From: Pseudomonadota bacterium | GTDB taxonomy: Bacteria; Pseudomonadota; Gammaproteobacteria; Acidiferrobacterales; UBA6901 | Length of the DNA: 64,000 nucleotides | Direction of reading: 5' to 3' | Assembly (NCBI GenBank): GCA_027364845.1 | Contig: DAHXOO010000004.1 | Coordinates: forward strand, 1 to 64,000 | In this document: positions 7,994 through 17,096 of the stretch, piece by piece | How positions within the stretch are numbered: the stretch's first letter is position 1 | How the letters are laid out: every line of letters begins with the position of its first letter | Translations under genes and position numbers: made by a program | Notes under the pieces: generated by a model | What the model was told of the DNA's origin: nothing | Seen by the model: the letters and a program-made list of their open reading frames with translations, nothing else | Database searches by the model: none

Positions 7994-8054
7994 GCTGGCA
8001 ACACTGGACGCGCAGGGCCCTCGGCACCGAGTGCTAAGCGGCGAGGTTGCCAGC
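7994..8054. other. Long-range inverted repeat (9-bp stem)
   Basis: GCTGGCAAC at 7994-8002 is exactly complementary to GTTGCCAGC at 8046-8054. Between them lies a second small inverted repeat, CTCGG..CCGAG. The whole could fold as a two-tiered stem-loop just upstream of the copper-operon promoter. It could be an upstream terminator without a U tract, or a small RNA. Confidence 0.35.
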
Positions 8055-8139
8055 TGTCTGGTGCTAAATAAGGGTGCTTGTCATGAATATCGGTGCAGGA
8101 GGGTGTGGCCGCGGGCCTTCAGGCATGCCCTAAAAAGTC

Positions 8140-8171
8140 TTGACTCTACAGTATACTATAGAGTTTACACT
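8140..8171 (+). promoter_or_regulatory. MerR-type promoter/operator of the copper operon
   Basis: A -35 TTGACT (8140-8145) and a -10-like TACACT (8166-8171) are separated by 20 bases, longer than the normal 17, as MerR-family regulators require. The spacer contains the near-perfect dyad ACTCTACAGTATACTATAGAGT (8143-8164). The regulator gene starts 27 bases downstream, so the operon is probably autoregulated and activated by metal-bound MerR-type protein. Confidence 0.85.
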
Positions 8172-8197
8172 TGGAATTCACTTGCGAGGTTCAGGTC

Positions 8198-8629
8198 ATG
8201 CAGACTGTGACGATTGGAGCGCTGGCGAAACAGGCAGGGCTTGTGCCTGGAACTCTTCGCTATTACGAAAGCATTGGCTTACTCCAACCTGCCGGACGCA
8301 GTCCCTCGGGCTACCGCCTTTACCACCGCGCCGATATGCAGCGGTTACGGTTTATACGCCGCGCCCAGGAACTGGGATTTTCACTTGAAGAAGTTGCCCT
8401 CCTGCTGAACCTGAGTCATGAACGTGGCGCACAGGCCGCGGATGTCCGGCGGCTCACTGAGGAAAAGCTGTCCGATATCGCGGAGCGTATTCGCGATCTA
8501 AAGCGCATTCAGCGGGCACTGCAAGTCCTGGTCGGACAGTGCCATGGCAAAGGGCCGGCCGCGGATTGTCCCATTCTTGCTGCCCTGAACGATGCAGCCC
8601 CCCGGTCGCAGACGAGGAATCCCTTGTGA
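8198..8629 (+). CDS. MerR-family metal-responsive transcriptional regulator (CueR-like)
   Basis: A regulator of about 143 residues starting at ATG 8198 ([14 protein letters not shown]). The winged-helix N-terminus carries [12 protein letters not shown] and SGYRLYH, diagnostic of MerR proteins. A long dimerisation helix follows. The C-terminal metal loop [13 protein letters not shown] has two cysteines, as in CueR and related sensors, with eight residues between them rather than the seven I recall for CueR. Its neighbours (CopA, CopZ) make Cu(I) the likely signal; Ag(I) or another soft metal cannot be excluded. The stop overlaps the GTG of copA (GTGA at 8626-8629). It would twist the long-spacer promoter upstream. 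Confidence 0.9.
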   Translation: MQTVTIGALAKQAGLVPGTLRYYESIGLLQPAGRSPSGYRLYHRADMQRLRFIRRAQELGFSLEEVALLLNLSHERGAQAADVRRLTEEKLSDIAERIRDLKRIQRALQVLVGQCHGKGPAADCPILAALNDAAPRSQTRNPL

Positions 8630-11145
8630 CGCAAGAGGCCGAATTTGGTATCGAGGGCATGACCTGCGCTTCCTGCGTCGGGCGTGTGGAGCGCGCACTT
8701 CAAGCCCTCCCTGGCATGGAGGCTGTGACGGTCAATCTTGCCACGGAGCAAGCCACCATCCGCTTTGACCCTACCCAGATCCAGCTTCCCGCCATTATGC
8801 ACACCGTGCAGGATACCGGTTACACCCCTCAGGTTCTGGAACGCGAGATGGCAGTGTCCGGTATGACCTGCGCTTCGTGCGTAGGACGCGTGGAGCGGGC
8901 GCTGCAAGCTCTGCCCGGAGTCGTCGGCGCGACAGTCAATCTCGCCACGGAACGGGCGACGGTGCGCTATGTTGTTGGCGGCGCCGGGCCTGCCGAAATG
9001 GAACAGGCGGTGCGCGACGCCGGCTACGAGGCCCGCCCGCTGTCCACGGACGAGCACGAGGGCGAGGCCCAGATGCGTGCCGCACGGGCATCCTCACTGA
9101 ACGCCATGAAGCGGGATCTCTGGCTGGCGGTAGCCCTTACCATCCCGGTCTTGGTCTTATCGATGGGTAGTGTTTTTGTTCCAGTCTTGGATCGGCTATT
9201 GCTGCGTCTCGCGCCCAGCACTGTATGGGCTTGGATTGAAGCGGTGTTAACCACCGCTATTCTGTTCGGACCGGGGCGCCGGTTCTTTCGCCCTGGCTGG
9301 ATCGCTTACCGCCATTTCTCGCCCGACATGAACAGCCTGGTCATGACGGGGACTGGCGCCGCCTGGTTCTACAGTTTCGTGGTACTGCTGTTTCCGCAGC
9401 TCTTTCCACCGGATGCCCGCGGCCTGTACTTCGATTCCGCCGCGGTGATCCTCACGGCCATTCTGTTGGGCAAATATCTGGAAGAGGTTGCCAAGGGGCG
9501 CACCAGTTCAGCGATCCGGGCTCTGATCGGGCTGCAGGCGAAAACCGTACGGCGGCTACGTGACAGTATTGAGGAGGATGTGCCGGTCAGCCAACTTGTA
9601 ATCGGCGAGCGCGTCGTAGTGAAACCGGGTGAGCGGATCCCGGTCGATGGGATCGTCCGCGAGGGCGAGAGCTACGTCAATGAATCGATGCTCACTGGCG
9701 AGCCAACACCGGTGGCCAAACGTGCGGGTGATCGTGTCGTGGGCGGTTCGGTTAACCAGCACGGTGCTTTGCAGATCGAGGCCCGCGAAATCGGAAAGAA
9801 CACAGTCCTCGCCCAGATCGTACGCCTGGTTGAGCGCGCGCAAGGCTCGAAGTTGCCCATCCAGGGTGTAGCCGATCGTGTCGTCCGAATATTCACGCCC
9901 GCCGTGCTTCTGCTTGCGGTCCTGACGTTTTCGGTGTGGCTCGCCTTCGGGCCCGCACCCGCGATCACGATGGCGCTCATCAACGCTGTGGCGGTGCTGG
10001 TCGTGGCCTGCCCCTGTGCGATGGGACTCGCGACACCGGCTGCGATCATGGTGGGCAGTGGTCGGGCAGCCGAACTCGGCGTGCTCTACCGTAAGGGCGA
10101 AGCCATTGAAACATTGAGTCACGTCGATACCGTGGCATTCGACAAAACGGGCACACTCACGCTGGGCCGGCCGAAACTGATCGATATTATCGCACCGGAA
10201 CAAAATCACCAGGACCTGATGACCTGGATGGCCGCCGCCGAATTCGGAAGCGAGCATCCATTGGCTCAGGCGATACTCGATACTGCTCGCGATGAAGGGA
10301 TCTCAGGCAGTCCTGCCGAGAAGTTCGAAACACTCCCGGGCTATGGGATCCGGGCTACTGTGCAGGGCCACGAGCTGTTGATCGGGGCCCAGCGCCTCAT
10401 GAGCCTTGAGGGGATCGATACCCATGATTGGCCAGTCCGGGCCAATGCACTGGCGGAGGTTGGCAAAACGCCGGTCTACGTGGCGCGAGATCGGCAGGTG
10501 ATCGCGGTGCTTGCCATCGCAGATCCATTGCGTCCTGAGGCGCCAGCCTTGATTCGGGCGCTGCAGGCCTTAGGTCTTGGCATCGTTCTCATTACGGGAG
10601 ACAGTAAGCGTACCGCTGCGGCCATCGCACACACGCTCGGCATCGGGACCTATCATGCAGAAGTGCTGCCGGAAGGCAAATCGACTGTGGTCTCCGGGCT
10701 CCAGCGAGGGGGACACAAAGTGGCTTTTGTGGGCGATGGCATCAACGATGCGCCGGCGCTCGCCCAGGCGGATGTGGGCATCGCTGTGGGTAATGGCACC
10801 GATGTTGCGATCGAGGCCGCGGATATCACGGTGACCCGGAACCTGAGCGCGGTCGTCACCGCCGTACAAGTCGCGCGCCGTACCTTGTCCACCATTCGGG
10901 GCAACCTGTTCTGGGCATTCTTTTATAATGTTCTGCTGATTCCGCTGGCAGCAGGAGTCTTTTATCCATTTTTCGGGATTCATCTCAATCCCATGGTAGC
11001 GGGTGTTGCGATGGGATTTTCCAGTGTCTTTGTGCTTACGAACAGTCTGCGTCTGAAGCGGCTCAAAGGCGCGCAGCTGCCCGTTGCATCCATTGCAACG
11101 CAACGACAGGGGCCTATATCTGCGGTGACTGAACCGGCGCACTGA
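8626..11145 (+). CDS. copA: Copper-exporting P1B-type ATPase
   Basis: A P1B-1 ATPase of 839 residues starting at GTG 8626, coupled to the regulator's stop codon. It pumps Cu(I) from cytoplasm to periplasm. Two N-terminal HMA domains each carry GMTCASC, the first near residue 14 and the second about 75 residues later. The membrane copper site CPC is at residues 462-464, the phosphorylated DKTG at about 506, the SEHP motif follows, and [10 protein letters not shown] is near 703. The final helices include [15 protein letters not shown], with the MxxSS typical of copper pumps. All catalytic residues are present. The upstream ATG at 8539 lies inside the regulator gene and is unlikely. Confidence 0.95.
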   Translation: MTQEAEFGIEGMTCASCVGRVERALQALPGMEAVTVNLATEQATIRFDPTQIQLPAIMHTVQDTGYTPQVLEREMAVSGMTCASCVGRVERALQALPGVVGATVNLATERATVRYVVGGAGPAEMEQAVRDAGYEARPLSTDEHEGEAQMRAARASSLNAMKRDLWLAVALTIPVLVLSMGSVFVPVLDRLLLRLAPSTVWAWIEAVLTTAILFGPGRRFFRPGWIAYRHFSPDMNSLVMTGTGAAWFYSFVVLLFPQLFPPDARGLYFDSAAVILTAILLGKYLEEVAKGRTSSAIRALIGLQAKTVRRLRDSIEEDVPVSQLVIGERVVVKPGERIPVDGIVREGESYVNESMLTGEPTPVAKRAGDRVVGGSVNQHGALQIEAREIGKNTVLAQIVRLVERAQGSKLPIQGVADRVVRIFTPAVLLLAVLTFSVWLAFGPAPAITMALINAVAVLVVACPCAMGLATPAAIMVGSGRAAELGVLYRKGEAIETLSHVDTVAFDKTGTLTLGRPKLIDIIAPEQNHQDLMTWMAAAEFGSEHPLAQAILDTARDEGISGSPAEKFETLPGYGIRATVQGHELLIGAQRLMSLEGIDTHDWPVRANALAEVGKTPVYVARDRQVIAVLAIADPLRPEAPALIRALQALGLGIVLITGDSKRTAAAIAHTLGIGTYHAEVLPEGKSTVVSGLQRGGHKVAFVGDGINDAPALAQADVGIAVGNGTDVAIEAADITVTRNLSAVVTAVQVARRTLSTIRGNLFWAFFYNVLLIPLAAGVFYPFFGIHLNPMVAGVAMGFSSVFVLTNSLRLKRLKGAQLPVASIATQRQGPISAVTEPAH

Positions 11146-11194
11146 GCTAAGCCCGAGTATTGCAATACGAACCAGAGCCAACAAGGAGAAACCA

Positions 11195-11401
11195 ATGTCT
11201 GAGACCAAGCTGCGTATCACGGGTATGACCTGCGGTCATTGCGTGGCTGCCGTAACCAAGGCACTCCAAGCAGTTCCTGGAGTGCAATCGGCGGAGGTCA
11301 GTCTTGAGCGCAAACAGGGGGTTGTCCAGGGAGCAGTACCGGCAGCCCGCCTGGTGCAAGCTGTGCAGGAACAAGGATATGACGCTGAGATCATTCCCTG
11401 A
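11195..11401 (+). CDS. copZ: Copper chaperone (HMA domain)
   Basis: A 68-residue single HMA-domain protein with ITGMTCGHC near the N-terminus. The two cysteines bind Cu(I) for hand-over to CopA. It starts 49 bases after copA with an AAGGAG ribosome-binding site. The domain is full-length for the CopZ/Atx1 fold. It shares its function, but little sequence, with the broken HMA gene at 7753-7963. Confidence 0.92.
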   Translation: MSETKLRITGMTCGHCVAAVTKALQAVPGVQSAEVSLERKQGVVQGAVPAARLVQAVQEQGYDAEIIP

Positions 11402-11688
11402 TGCGCGTAGGTGAAGATGCTGTGCAGCCCGGCACAGTCCTGATCTACACAACACCCGGTTGTCCGGACTGCCGGCTACTGAAGCAGTGGCTCGTGCAGC
11501 AGGCGCTCGCGTATACCGAGAGGGACCTGTCCGCCCCCGGGGTGGCCGACGAGGCGAAAAGTCGGTATGGCGTACGGGTCGCGCCAATCACGGTAATAGG
11601 TGACCACGTATTTTATGGCACTTTCGTGACACAACGCCCGGGGATCGAGCAAGCCCTCCGGAACCTGAATCGTACACCACTACTTTGA
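11401..11688 (+). CDS. Glutaredoxin-like protein
   Basis: A 95-residue thioredoxin-fold protein. TTPGCPDCRLLKQWL holds a CPDC redox centre near residues 20-23, and VRVAPITVIGD contains the cis-proline region. It overlaps copZ by one base (TGATG) and is therefore part of the copper operon. Here it may reduce copper-oxidised thiols or recycle the chaperone cysteines. This is inference from position; related small glutaredoxins also occur in general redox pathways. Confidence 0.85.
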   Translation: MRVGEDAVQPGTVLIYTTPGCPDCRLLKQWLVQQALAYTERDLSAPGVADEAKSRYGVRVAPITVIGDHVFYGTFVTQRPGIEQALRNLNRTPLL

Positions 11689-11783
11689 TACCTAAACTGA
11701 GCCGTAGTGCGCGTTTCAACCGCAAGAGTGAACGGGTATGCATGCCAATTGGCGTCCTCGACTTGCGGAATGTAAACCGGGGG

Positions 11784-12361
11784 TGTTGATTTGCAAACAG
11801 GAATGATCCTGTAACTCGACTTTTATGTGTCGAGCGCTGACCCCCCGTCGATTTCGAGATTCTGACTGGCGTTCCGTTGATCTACATGCTTGATGCTTCG
11901 CTGCGCACGGTTGAAAGCCACTATCTGAAGCCACAGCCGGCAAGGTCCAACAGCGCACCTGGCGCATAAGGAAGTTGAACCCAGAGTGTGCCAAATGTGT
12001 GAATGCTGGCGTGCGATGCTTCGATGCGATGCAGAACGTGTCAATAACTTAGAGACATCCGGTTGCATGAATTTAGTGTCGAAGAGTCGCGTTTCGTAGG
12101 GGTGATGTCTCATATTTCATGCGCTGGTATGGCGCCGCCGTCGAGCATGCGGCAGGTCAATCCAGTCAATCAGCCAGCCCCGAAAATGGACTGTTTTGCG
12201 CGATCAAGGGTCAAGTGTGTTGAGTTGTGTGGGAATTTTATTCCATGTTTGTAGGGGTTATTGACCCAGAAAAAAAGCTTCAATAACGTTTTGAACCAAC
12301 GGGTGGGTCAGTGCTCGACACATAAAAGTCGAGTTACAGGGCCATCCCTGTTTGCAAAACA
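11784..12361. mobile_element. MITE-like element with 60-base structured inverted ends
   Basis: The left end (11784-11846) and right end (12301-12361) are inverted copies differing at about five positions plus a 3-base gap. Each end starts TGTT, contains TTGCAAACAGG and ends near CTGACCC. Each carries two tandem hairpins: ACAGGA/TCCTGT (left) or ACAGGG/CCCTGT (right), and CTCGAC..GTCGAG. The 454-base interior encodes no recognisable transposase. No target-site duplication is evident. The TGTTGATTTGC start recalls IS21-type ends, a weak assignment. Confidence 0.7.
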
Positions 12362-12909
12362 TTAAGCTATCTCACTACGAGACATCGGCGAGTAATGTGA
12401 CTACCGCCATGGTGTCACGTACATCGAATTCGTGGTATTTTTTTATGAGAAGAACAGACGATCCCACGGTGTCATCCGGGGAGCACGTTTTTCGCCTTCG
12501 CTCCAGCATGAATGACGGCTGCTTGAGAGGCCGGGGGCAAGCGGTGACCGCACCGGGCTAAGCCCGCTTGAACAGCGTCGTGAGCAGAGGGACGATCAAA
12601 ATAAACCGCTCTTTCATCAGTGGCTACCATACCGGTCCGTCGTTGGCCGGCAAGACTGCTCGGGGCGCGGTAACTGTGGCAGTATTTGGAATTCGCTTGC
12701 TGCGGAGGATGGCCTCCAATGCCCGTATATGCATCGCGCGCTTACACTATTGCCCGAGAAAGGACGTGACAACTGTGTTAACGATGTGAGGGGCATACTT
12801 CAGCCCTACGCTACCAAGAATCATTTCGCGTTTCCGATGCGCACACATATCGTGCTCGCTCGGCCATAAAATCAGTGCGCCTGCGCGCACCAATCAAAGG
12901 ATTTCCCCT
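12362..12909. other. Intergenic region right of the mobile element, nothing recognised
   Basis: About 550 bases between the mobile element and the cytochrome-like pseudogene. Short plus-strand frames (12352-12561, 12568-12789) have no recognisable motif and no good ribosome-binding site. I see no RNA gene. Confidence 0.35.
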
Positions 12910-13388
12910 ATGAAACGCACCCTTTCGTTGCTCTCCTGCTGGCCAGCAGCGTCCTGATCTGTGCACATGCCGGGACCAATCACTATTCTGCCCAGCGCCT
13001 GTCTCACGCTAACGGCCAGGATACCCGCCGGGAGGTGATCTTCCCCGCGCTGGTCAAACGCCGGACGCTCGCCACGATGCGTATGCACCTTCAGGGGTTG
13101 AGTGAGGTGCAACAGGCGTTGGCCGAAAGGCATTTCGATGAAGCTGCGCAGATTGCCACGATGAACCTGGGCATGTCATCGATGCATGGAAGCCAAGAGA
13201 CCGACGACGCGAAATATATGCCGCCGGGCATGAAGAGGCTGGGCGCACTGATGCACCAGAGAGCGGAAGCGTTCGCGCTGGCCGCGCAAAATGCCGCCAT
13301 AACCGGCGACGTGCGCAAACCACTGATGGCGCTGTCGCAGGTTATGCAGGTCTGCGTCGCCTGTCATGCGACCTATAGGCTACGCTGA
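12910..13388 (+). pseudogene. Frameshifted periplasmic cytochrome c-like protein
   Basis: ATG 12910 begins a signal peptide (MKRTL) whose frame stops within 16 codons. The adjacent frame continues it as VALLLASSVLICAHA and runs to 13388. A one-base deletion between about 12915 and 12932 explains both. The mature part is helical, contains MPPGMKRLGALMHQRAE and ends VCVACHATYRLR, a haem c motif CxxCH. Family members of this kind are small mono-haem periplasmic cytochromes with a C-terminal haem site like cytochrome c'. Either the gene is inactive or the base is a sequencing error. Confidence 0.65.
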
Positions 13389-13529
13389 GCCGGCAGCTCA
13401 ATGGTCCGCACTCTAGGCCCGGGCCAAAATTGCCTCAATGGAGCGCCGGGCGCTGCGGATTGCTTGTCCTTTCGACGAAACAGCGATTACGCTGTTTACA
13501 CGCCGATCTTTATTCCTTAATACTTTCGC

Positions 13530-13739
13530 TCAGGCGTTCTCCGCCATTTTTCGCGGATTGACGCTGCTCCCTAACACCAAACACGGCTCGCTGTCGAATT
13601 TGCGTTCGAAGAGCCAGCCGAAATCCGAGAATCGCCGGTCGGTGAGGGTGGCGAGTGTCGGTTTCAGCCACTTCGGTGGCAGGGTTTCGCGCAGGTTCGC
13701 GCTCACCTCAGCCGAGAGTGTGTGGAGCAGGATATTCAT
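13530..13739 (-). pseudogene. N-terminal fragment of an ATP-dependent DNA ligase (LigD/LigC-like)
   Basis: A 69-codon frame whose first part reads LPPKWLKPTLATLTDRRF, then FGWLFERKFDSEPCLV. This matches the beginning of the ligase adenylation domain, where the AMP-accepting lysine lies in a KxDGxR motif. Here the motif is KFDSEP, so key residues are lost. After that the frame diverges and ends within 15 codons. The fragment lacks over 200 residues of any ligase and is a remnant of a Ku/LigD-type end-joining or stress-island ligase gene. Confidence 0.55.
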
Positions 13740-13822
13740 CGTTTGTTACGGGGCGCGCTGCTGGCCGGCTTCCTATCGTCTCCACGAACCCGCCGGTCGG
13801 GAGGGATCGGCCGCCTTGGTGT

Positions 13823-14155
13823 TCACCGCGCCGACCCGCCGGCGCGCGCTTTGCTTCCGCCTCCCGACGTCGGCCCCCGCATCAATGCGCCTGCCTCCGG
13901 CCGCCCGCCCGACAGCTCGCGTTTTGCCTGCAACCAATCCTCAACGTCGTGGCCTGGCGCCCGTCCGCGCCCCACATAGAGTTCATAGGCGCGTTCTCGA
14001 ATGGCGTCCTCAGACGCGGAAGCCTTCCCCGCGTTTTCTTCGCCGTCTCCGCCTGGGTTGTGCGCGGTTTTGCACCGATGCTTCTTGCCGCGCTCGATTC
14101 GCCCGCCGCACCGGGGACAGCGTTCATGCCCTTCTGCTTGACGATGGTCGTCCAT
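13823..14155 (-). CDS. DUF2934 domain protein
   Basis: A 110-residue protein. The segment AIRERAYELYVGRGR followed by GHDVEDWLQAKREL matches the DUF2934 helix-turn-helix-sized domain. The N-terminus has CPRCGGRIERGKKHRC, a possible zinc ribbon. The C-terminus is low-complexity Gly/Ser/Ala. The function of the domain is unknown; such genes often sit in stress or anaerobic gene islands. A good ribosome-binding site (CGGAGA) precedes the ATG. An FNR/ANR-like box with a matched -10 element lies about 110-155 bases upstream. Confidence 0.75.
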   Translation of the reverse strand: MDDHRQAEGHERCPRCGGRIERGKKHRCKTAHNPGGDGEENAGKASASEDAIRERAYELYVGRGRAPGHDVEDWLQAKRELSGGRPEAGALMRGPTSGGGSKARAGGSAR

Positions 14156-14261
14156 GTGTATCTCCGTTTATTCCCGCTGGGGGGAGTCGATGAGATAAAA
14201 AAGAGTTCCGGCGTCTTCCGCGACGACAATGATCTCCCACAGGATCCATGAGGGATTGCGA

Positions 14262-14310
14262 TAATTTAAGTCTAACGGCGTGCCCGCTGCATGGCTTTGA
14301 CGCATATCAA
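14262..14310 (-). promoter_or_regulatory. FNR/ANR class II promoter for the DUF2934 gene
   Basis: TTGACGCATATCAA at 14297-14310 fits the FNR/ANR consensus TTGAT-N4-ATCAA at nine of ten positions. On the minus strand a -10 hexamer TAGACT (14274-14269) lies 32 bases from the box centre, exactly the spacing of an FNR-activated class II promoter, giving a start near 14262. The leader to the DUF2934 ATG would be about 107 bases. Confidence 0.6.
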
Positions 14311-14430
14311 TATCCCCCCTATGCTCGCCAGATTTGCAATCTGGTCCGCTTAAACGCTTTGGACGGCATCACGATCTCAGTGAACGCCAGGGCCGCCGCC
14401 TCAAGTGTCCCCGCGCACGCGCAAGAGCGA

Positions 14431-16857
14431 CTAGCTTGTCGTCGGTTTGATGCTGATCTGCGGCTTTGCACCCCAATGCATCAACATGACCTTAAGCAGA
14501 TCGGCGATGAAAAGAAACACAATGGCCAGGAGTAGCAGGACGGTGATCAGTGACGGCGGGAGCGGAGCCGTCAGCCAGCCTTCGATCGCCATGAGAACAG
14601 CGGCACCGACGACCAGCAAAGTTGCAACCATTACCCAATGGCCCGGATACGGTTTGGTCCAGAAGAAACCGCGCGCGCGGGTCAGGTAGATGGTGACTTG
14701 GCCATCCACGGCTGTCAGCCAGAGAAAGATGACGGTCTGGGTTTCGGCAACGCTCAACTGCAGCATGTCCTTTGCGACCCAGTACACTGCGGCGCTCGAT
14801 ATGAGGAGCACGCTTCCGAGACTCAGGCCGGACAAGGCGAGCGAGCGCACATCCCACCGGTCGGGCTGCAGTGATGGAAGCGCTCGAGCCGTCGAGATCG
14901 ACATCGTCGCGAAATCCCGGGTGAAGGCAAGCACGACGATGAGCACGGGGGTGACCACGAACACCCCCAGCAGAACGACTCCCAGAGAGATGAATATCGG
15001 GGTGCTGAGTTTCCGGGCCGTCATCGTGAGCACATAGGTCCGCATCCTCTCGAAAATGCGGCGGCTTCCGTCTATCGCTGCGACGATCTCGCCGAGACCG
15101 GGACGGGTCAGCACGAGGCTTGCCGCCGCTTTGGCGACATCGGTCGCACTGGCCACCGCAATCCCCACATCCGCCTGCTTCAGCGCCGGCGCGTCGTTCA
15201 CGCCGTCACCGGTCATTCCGACCACGTGGCCCGCTTTCTGAAGTGCGCTGACCAGGAAGAACTTGTCCTGCGGGAAAACGCCGGCAAAGACCGCGAAACG
15301 CGTGATCGCTTCGGGATCAAGGTCTTTGCGGAGGGTTCCGGCGGGTGCGACCTCGCCGGTAATGCCCACCTTGGCAGCGATCGCCCGTACGGTCGCCTCC
15401 CCGTCTCCTGTGACAAGCAGCACGCGCACGCCGTGGCGGCGCAACTCCGCGATCAGCGCTGCCGAATCGGATCGGGGCGGATCGGCCAGCGCGATCAGTC
15501 CAGCAAAACGAAGGCCCGGCCCGACGCCCGCTGCTACCGCGAGCACACGTGCCCCATTCTCTGAGAGTCGAGCAACCTGCTTCGCGACTCTATCCCAGGG
15601 CGCCCCAGACAGTTCCGCGACAGTTGCCGGCGCGCCCTTGACGACGCGCAGCAACTGATCGTCCTGCCGCACCGACGCCTCCGAGCGCTTGGTGCCCGGG
15701 TCGAACGGAACGAAGCTCAAGCGTAACGAGGACGCCGCGGCGAACCCGCGCTCGGTGACGGCCTTAAGAATTGCGAGATCGATCGGGTCCTGGGTCGCCT
15801 CGTCGGAGGCCAGGGCAGCGAAACGCAGCACCTCGTCCGCCGTGATCTGGGCGGACGGTTCCACCCTTTCCACCGTCAGCCGGTTCTCGGTGATGGTGCC
15901 GGTCTTGTCGAGACAGAGCACCTCCATCGACGCCGCGTCCTCGATCGCCGAAAGGCGTGTAACGAGGATGCCGACGTTGGCCAGTGCGTGAGCACCCAGC
16001 GCGGCGGACAGGCTGAACATCGCCGGCAGGGCGACCGGAACGGAGGACATCAGCAGCAGCAAACCGAATGGAAGCATTTCGGCAAGCGGCGTACCGCGCA
16101 TCGCCATCGCGACCCACGCGCCGAGGGCAAGCGCCATCACCAGGGAGCCGAGATACCGGGCGATCTTCAGGATCAGGCGCTCGGTCCGCGGAGGCGCGTT
16201 CGCCGACCGGACCAGCTCGGCCGTCTTGCCAAAGTAGGTGCGGGTGCCAGTCGCTGTCACGACACCCATGGCTTCGCCCCGGCTGACCAGGGATCCGGAA
16301 TACGCCGTGCTTCCCGCACGACCCTCGACGGGAAGCGATTCGCCCGTCAACACCGACTGGTCTACCAAAATGTCGCCATTGGTGAGACGAATGTCGGCCG
16401 GGACAATATCGCCGACGCGCAAGCGCAGGAGATCGCCGGGCACGATCCCGGTTGCGGCAAGCAACTGCCAGTGCTCATCCCGCCGCACGCGGGCATTGAC
16501 AGTCAGGCGCTGGCGAAGGAGCGCAAGCGCGTGCTGAGCCTGGCCTTCATGCAAGAAGCTGACGACCGCGTTGAATACGAGCAACGCCGCGATCACGATC
16601 GCCTCGGTCCAGCGATGCAAGATCAGGTCGATGACGGTGGCCAGCTCGAGCATCCCCGGAATCATGCCCCAGAACTTGCGTAGCAAAATACGGATGATAT
16701 GAGGGCGAGCTTCCGCGATCGCATTCGGTCCGTATTGCTGCAACCTGTCGGCGGCCTCATGGCTCGTCAAGCCCGCCGCTGGCGTGTTCACCTTATCGGA
16801 AACCGGCGCGGCGGGTGGCGCCTGGATTACGGGACGACCGTTGATTGGGTTTTCCAT
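14431..16857 (-). CDS. Plasma-membrane proton-pumping P-type ATPase (P3A)
   Basis: An 808-residue P-type ATPase of the fungal/plant H+-ATPase class, expected to expel protons with ATP. Residues 30-50 form the N-terminal cation-ATPase domain. TGES is at 171-174, the TM4 motif PVALPAM at 274-280, the phosphorylated DKTG at 317-320, and GDGVNDAPALKQADVG follows later. The late TAFTRDF-like region FTRDFATMSISTARALPS is typical of this class. It has no HMA domain or CPC, so it is not a heavy-metal pump. The ATG overlaps the stop of a short upstream ORF (TGATG). It probably helps pH homeostasis and may share the efflux-operon promoter. Confidence 0.92.
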   Translation of the reverse strand: MENPINGRPVIQAPPAAPVSDKVNTPAAGLTSHEAADRLQQYGPNAIAEARPHIIRILLRKFWGMIPGMLELATVIDLILHRWTEAIVIAALLVFNAVVSFLHEGQAQHALALLRQRLTVNARVRRDEHWQLLAATGIVPGDLLRLRVGDIVPADIRLTNGDILVDQSVLTGESLPVEGRAGSTAYSGSLVSRGEAMGVVTATGTRTYFGKTAELVRSANAPPRTERLILKIARYLGSLVMALALGAWVAMAMRGTPLAEMLPFGLLLLMSSVPVALPAMFSLSAALGAHALANVGILVTRLSAIEDAASMEVLCLDKTGTITENRLTVERVEPSAQITADEVLRFAALASDEATQDPIDLAILKAVTERGFAAASSLRLSFVPFDPGTKRSEASVRQDDQLLRVVKGAPATVAELSGAPWDRVAKQVARLSENGARVLAVAAGVGPGLRFAGLIALADPPRSDSAALIAELRRHGVRVLLVTGDGEATVRAIAAKVGITGEVAPAGTLRKDLDPEAITRFAVFAGVFPQDKFFLVSALQKAGHVVGMTGDGVNDAPALKQADVGIAVASATDVAKAAASLVLTRPGLGEIVAAIDGSRRIFERMRTYVLTMTARKLSTPIFISLGVVLLGVFVVTPVLIVVLAFTRDFATMSISTARALPSLQPDRWDVRSLALSGLSLGSVLLISSAAVYWVAKDMLQLSVAETQTVIFLWLTAVDGQVTIYLTRARGFFWTKPYPGHWVMVATLLVVGAAVLMAIEGWLTAPLPPSLITVLLLLAIVFLFIADLLKVMLMHWGAKPQISIKPTTS

Positions 16858-17006
16858 CAGTTCGTATTGTCTCCGCCGTCAGTGGCGGAGGCCATTTTCC
16901 GGTTCCTGGTCTGCAAAGGCAGCGCGTCTCGCTCGAAGAGAAGCTGCTTCGGCGTGTCCGGGCCACTGGTCATGATGACGGCGAAGTCGATCGCTTGGTC
17001 GGGCAT
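16857..17006 (-). CDS. Short protein, possible truncated DsrE-like domain
   Basis: A 49-codon frame starts at ATG 17006 and ends in TGA at 16859-16857, sharing its last base with the ATG of the proton ATPase. The peptide includes AIDFAVIMTSGPDTPKQLLF. The stretch VIMTSGPDTP resembles the first strand and loop of DsrE-family proteins, but only the first third of that fold would be present. It may be a translation-coupling leader or a decayed DsrE gene. The overlap with the ATPase argues that it is translated. Confidence 0.4.
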   Translation of the reverse strand: MPDQAIDFAVIMTSGPDTPKQLLFERDALPLQTRNRKMASATDGGDNTN

Positions 17007-17096
17007 AGTCGCCTCGTGCGTGGTTATTGCTGAAATCCGTCGGTTCGATGGCTCGCGCTTCGGAGGTCCTCGGGGACGGCGCCGGGGCGCGCCCGA

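Noticed and set aside
11823..12113. Minus-strand frame inside the mobile element as a possible transposase
   Set aside because: No DDE, HUH or recombinase signature and no similarity I recognise; it starts without a ribosome-binding site.
13438..14251. Plus-strand frames of about 200-250 codons
   Set aside because: They lie antisense to the DUF2934 gene and the ligase fragment, whose minus-strand peptides match known families.
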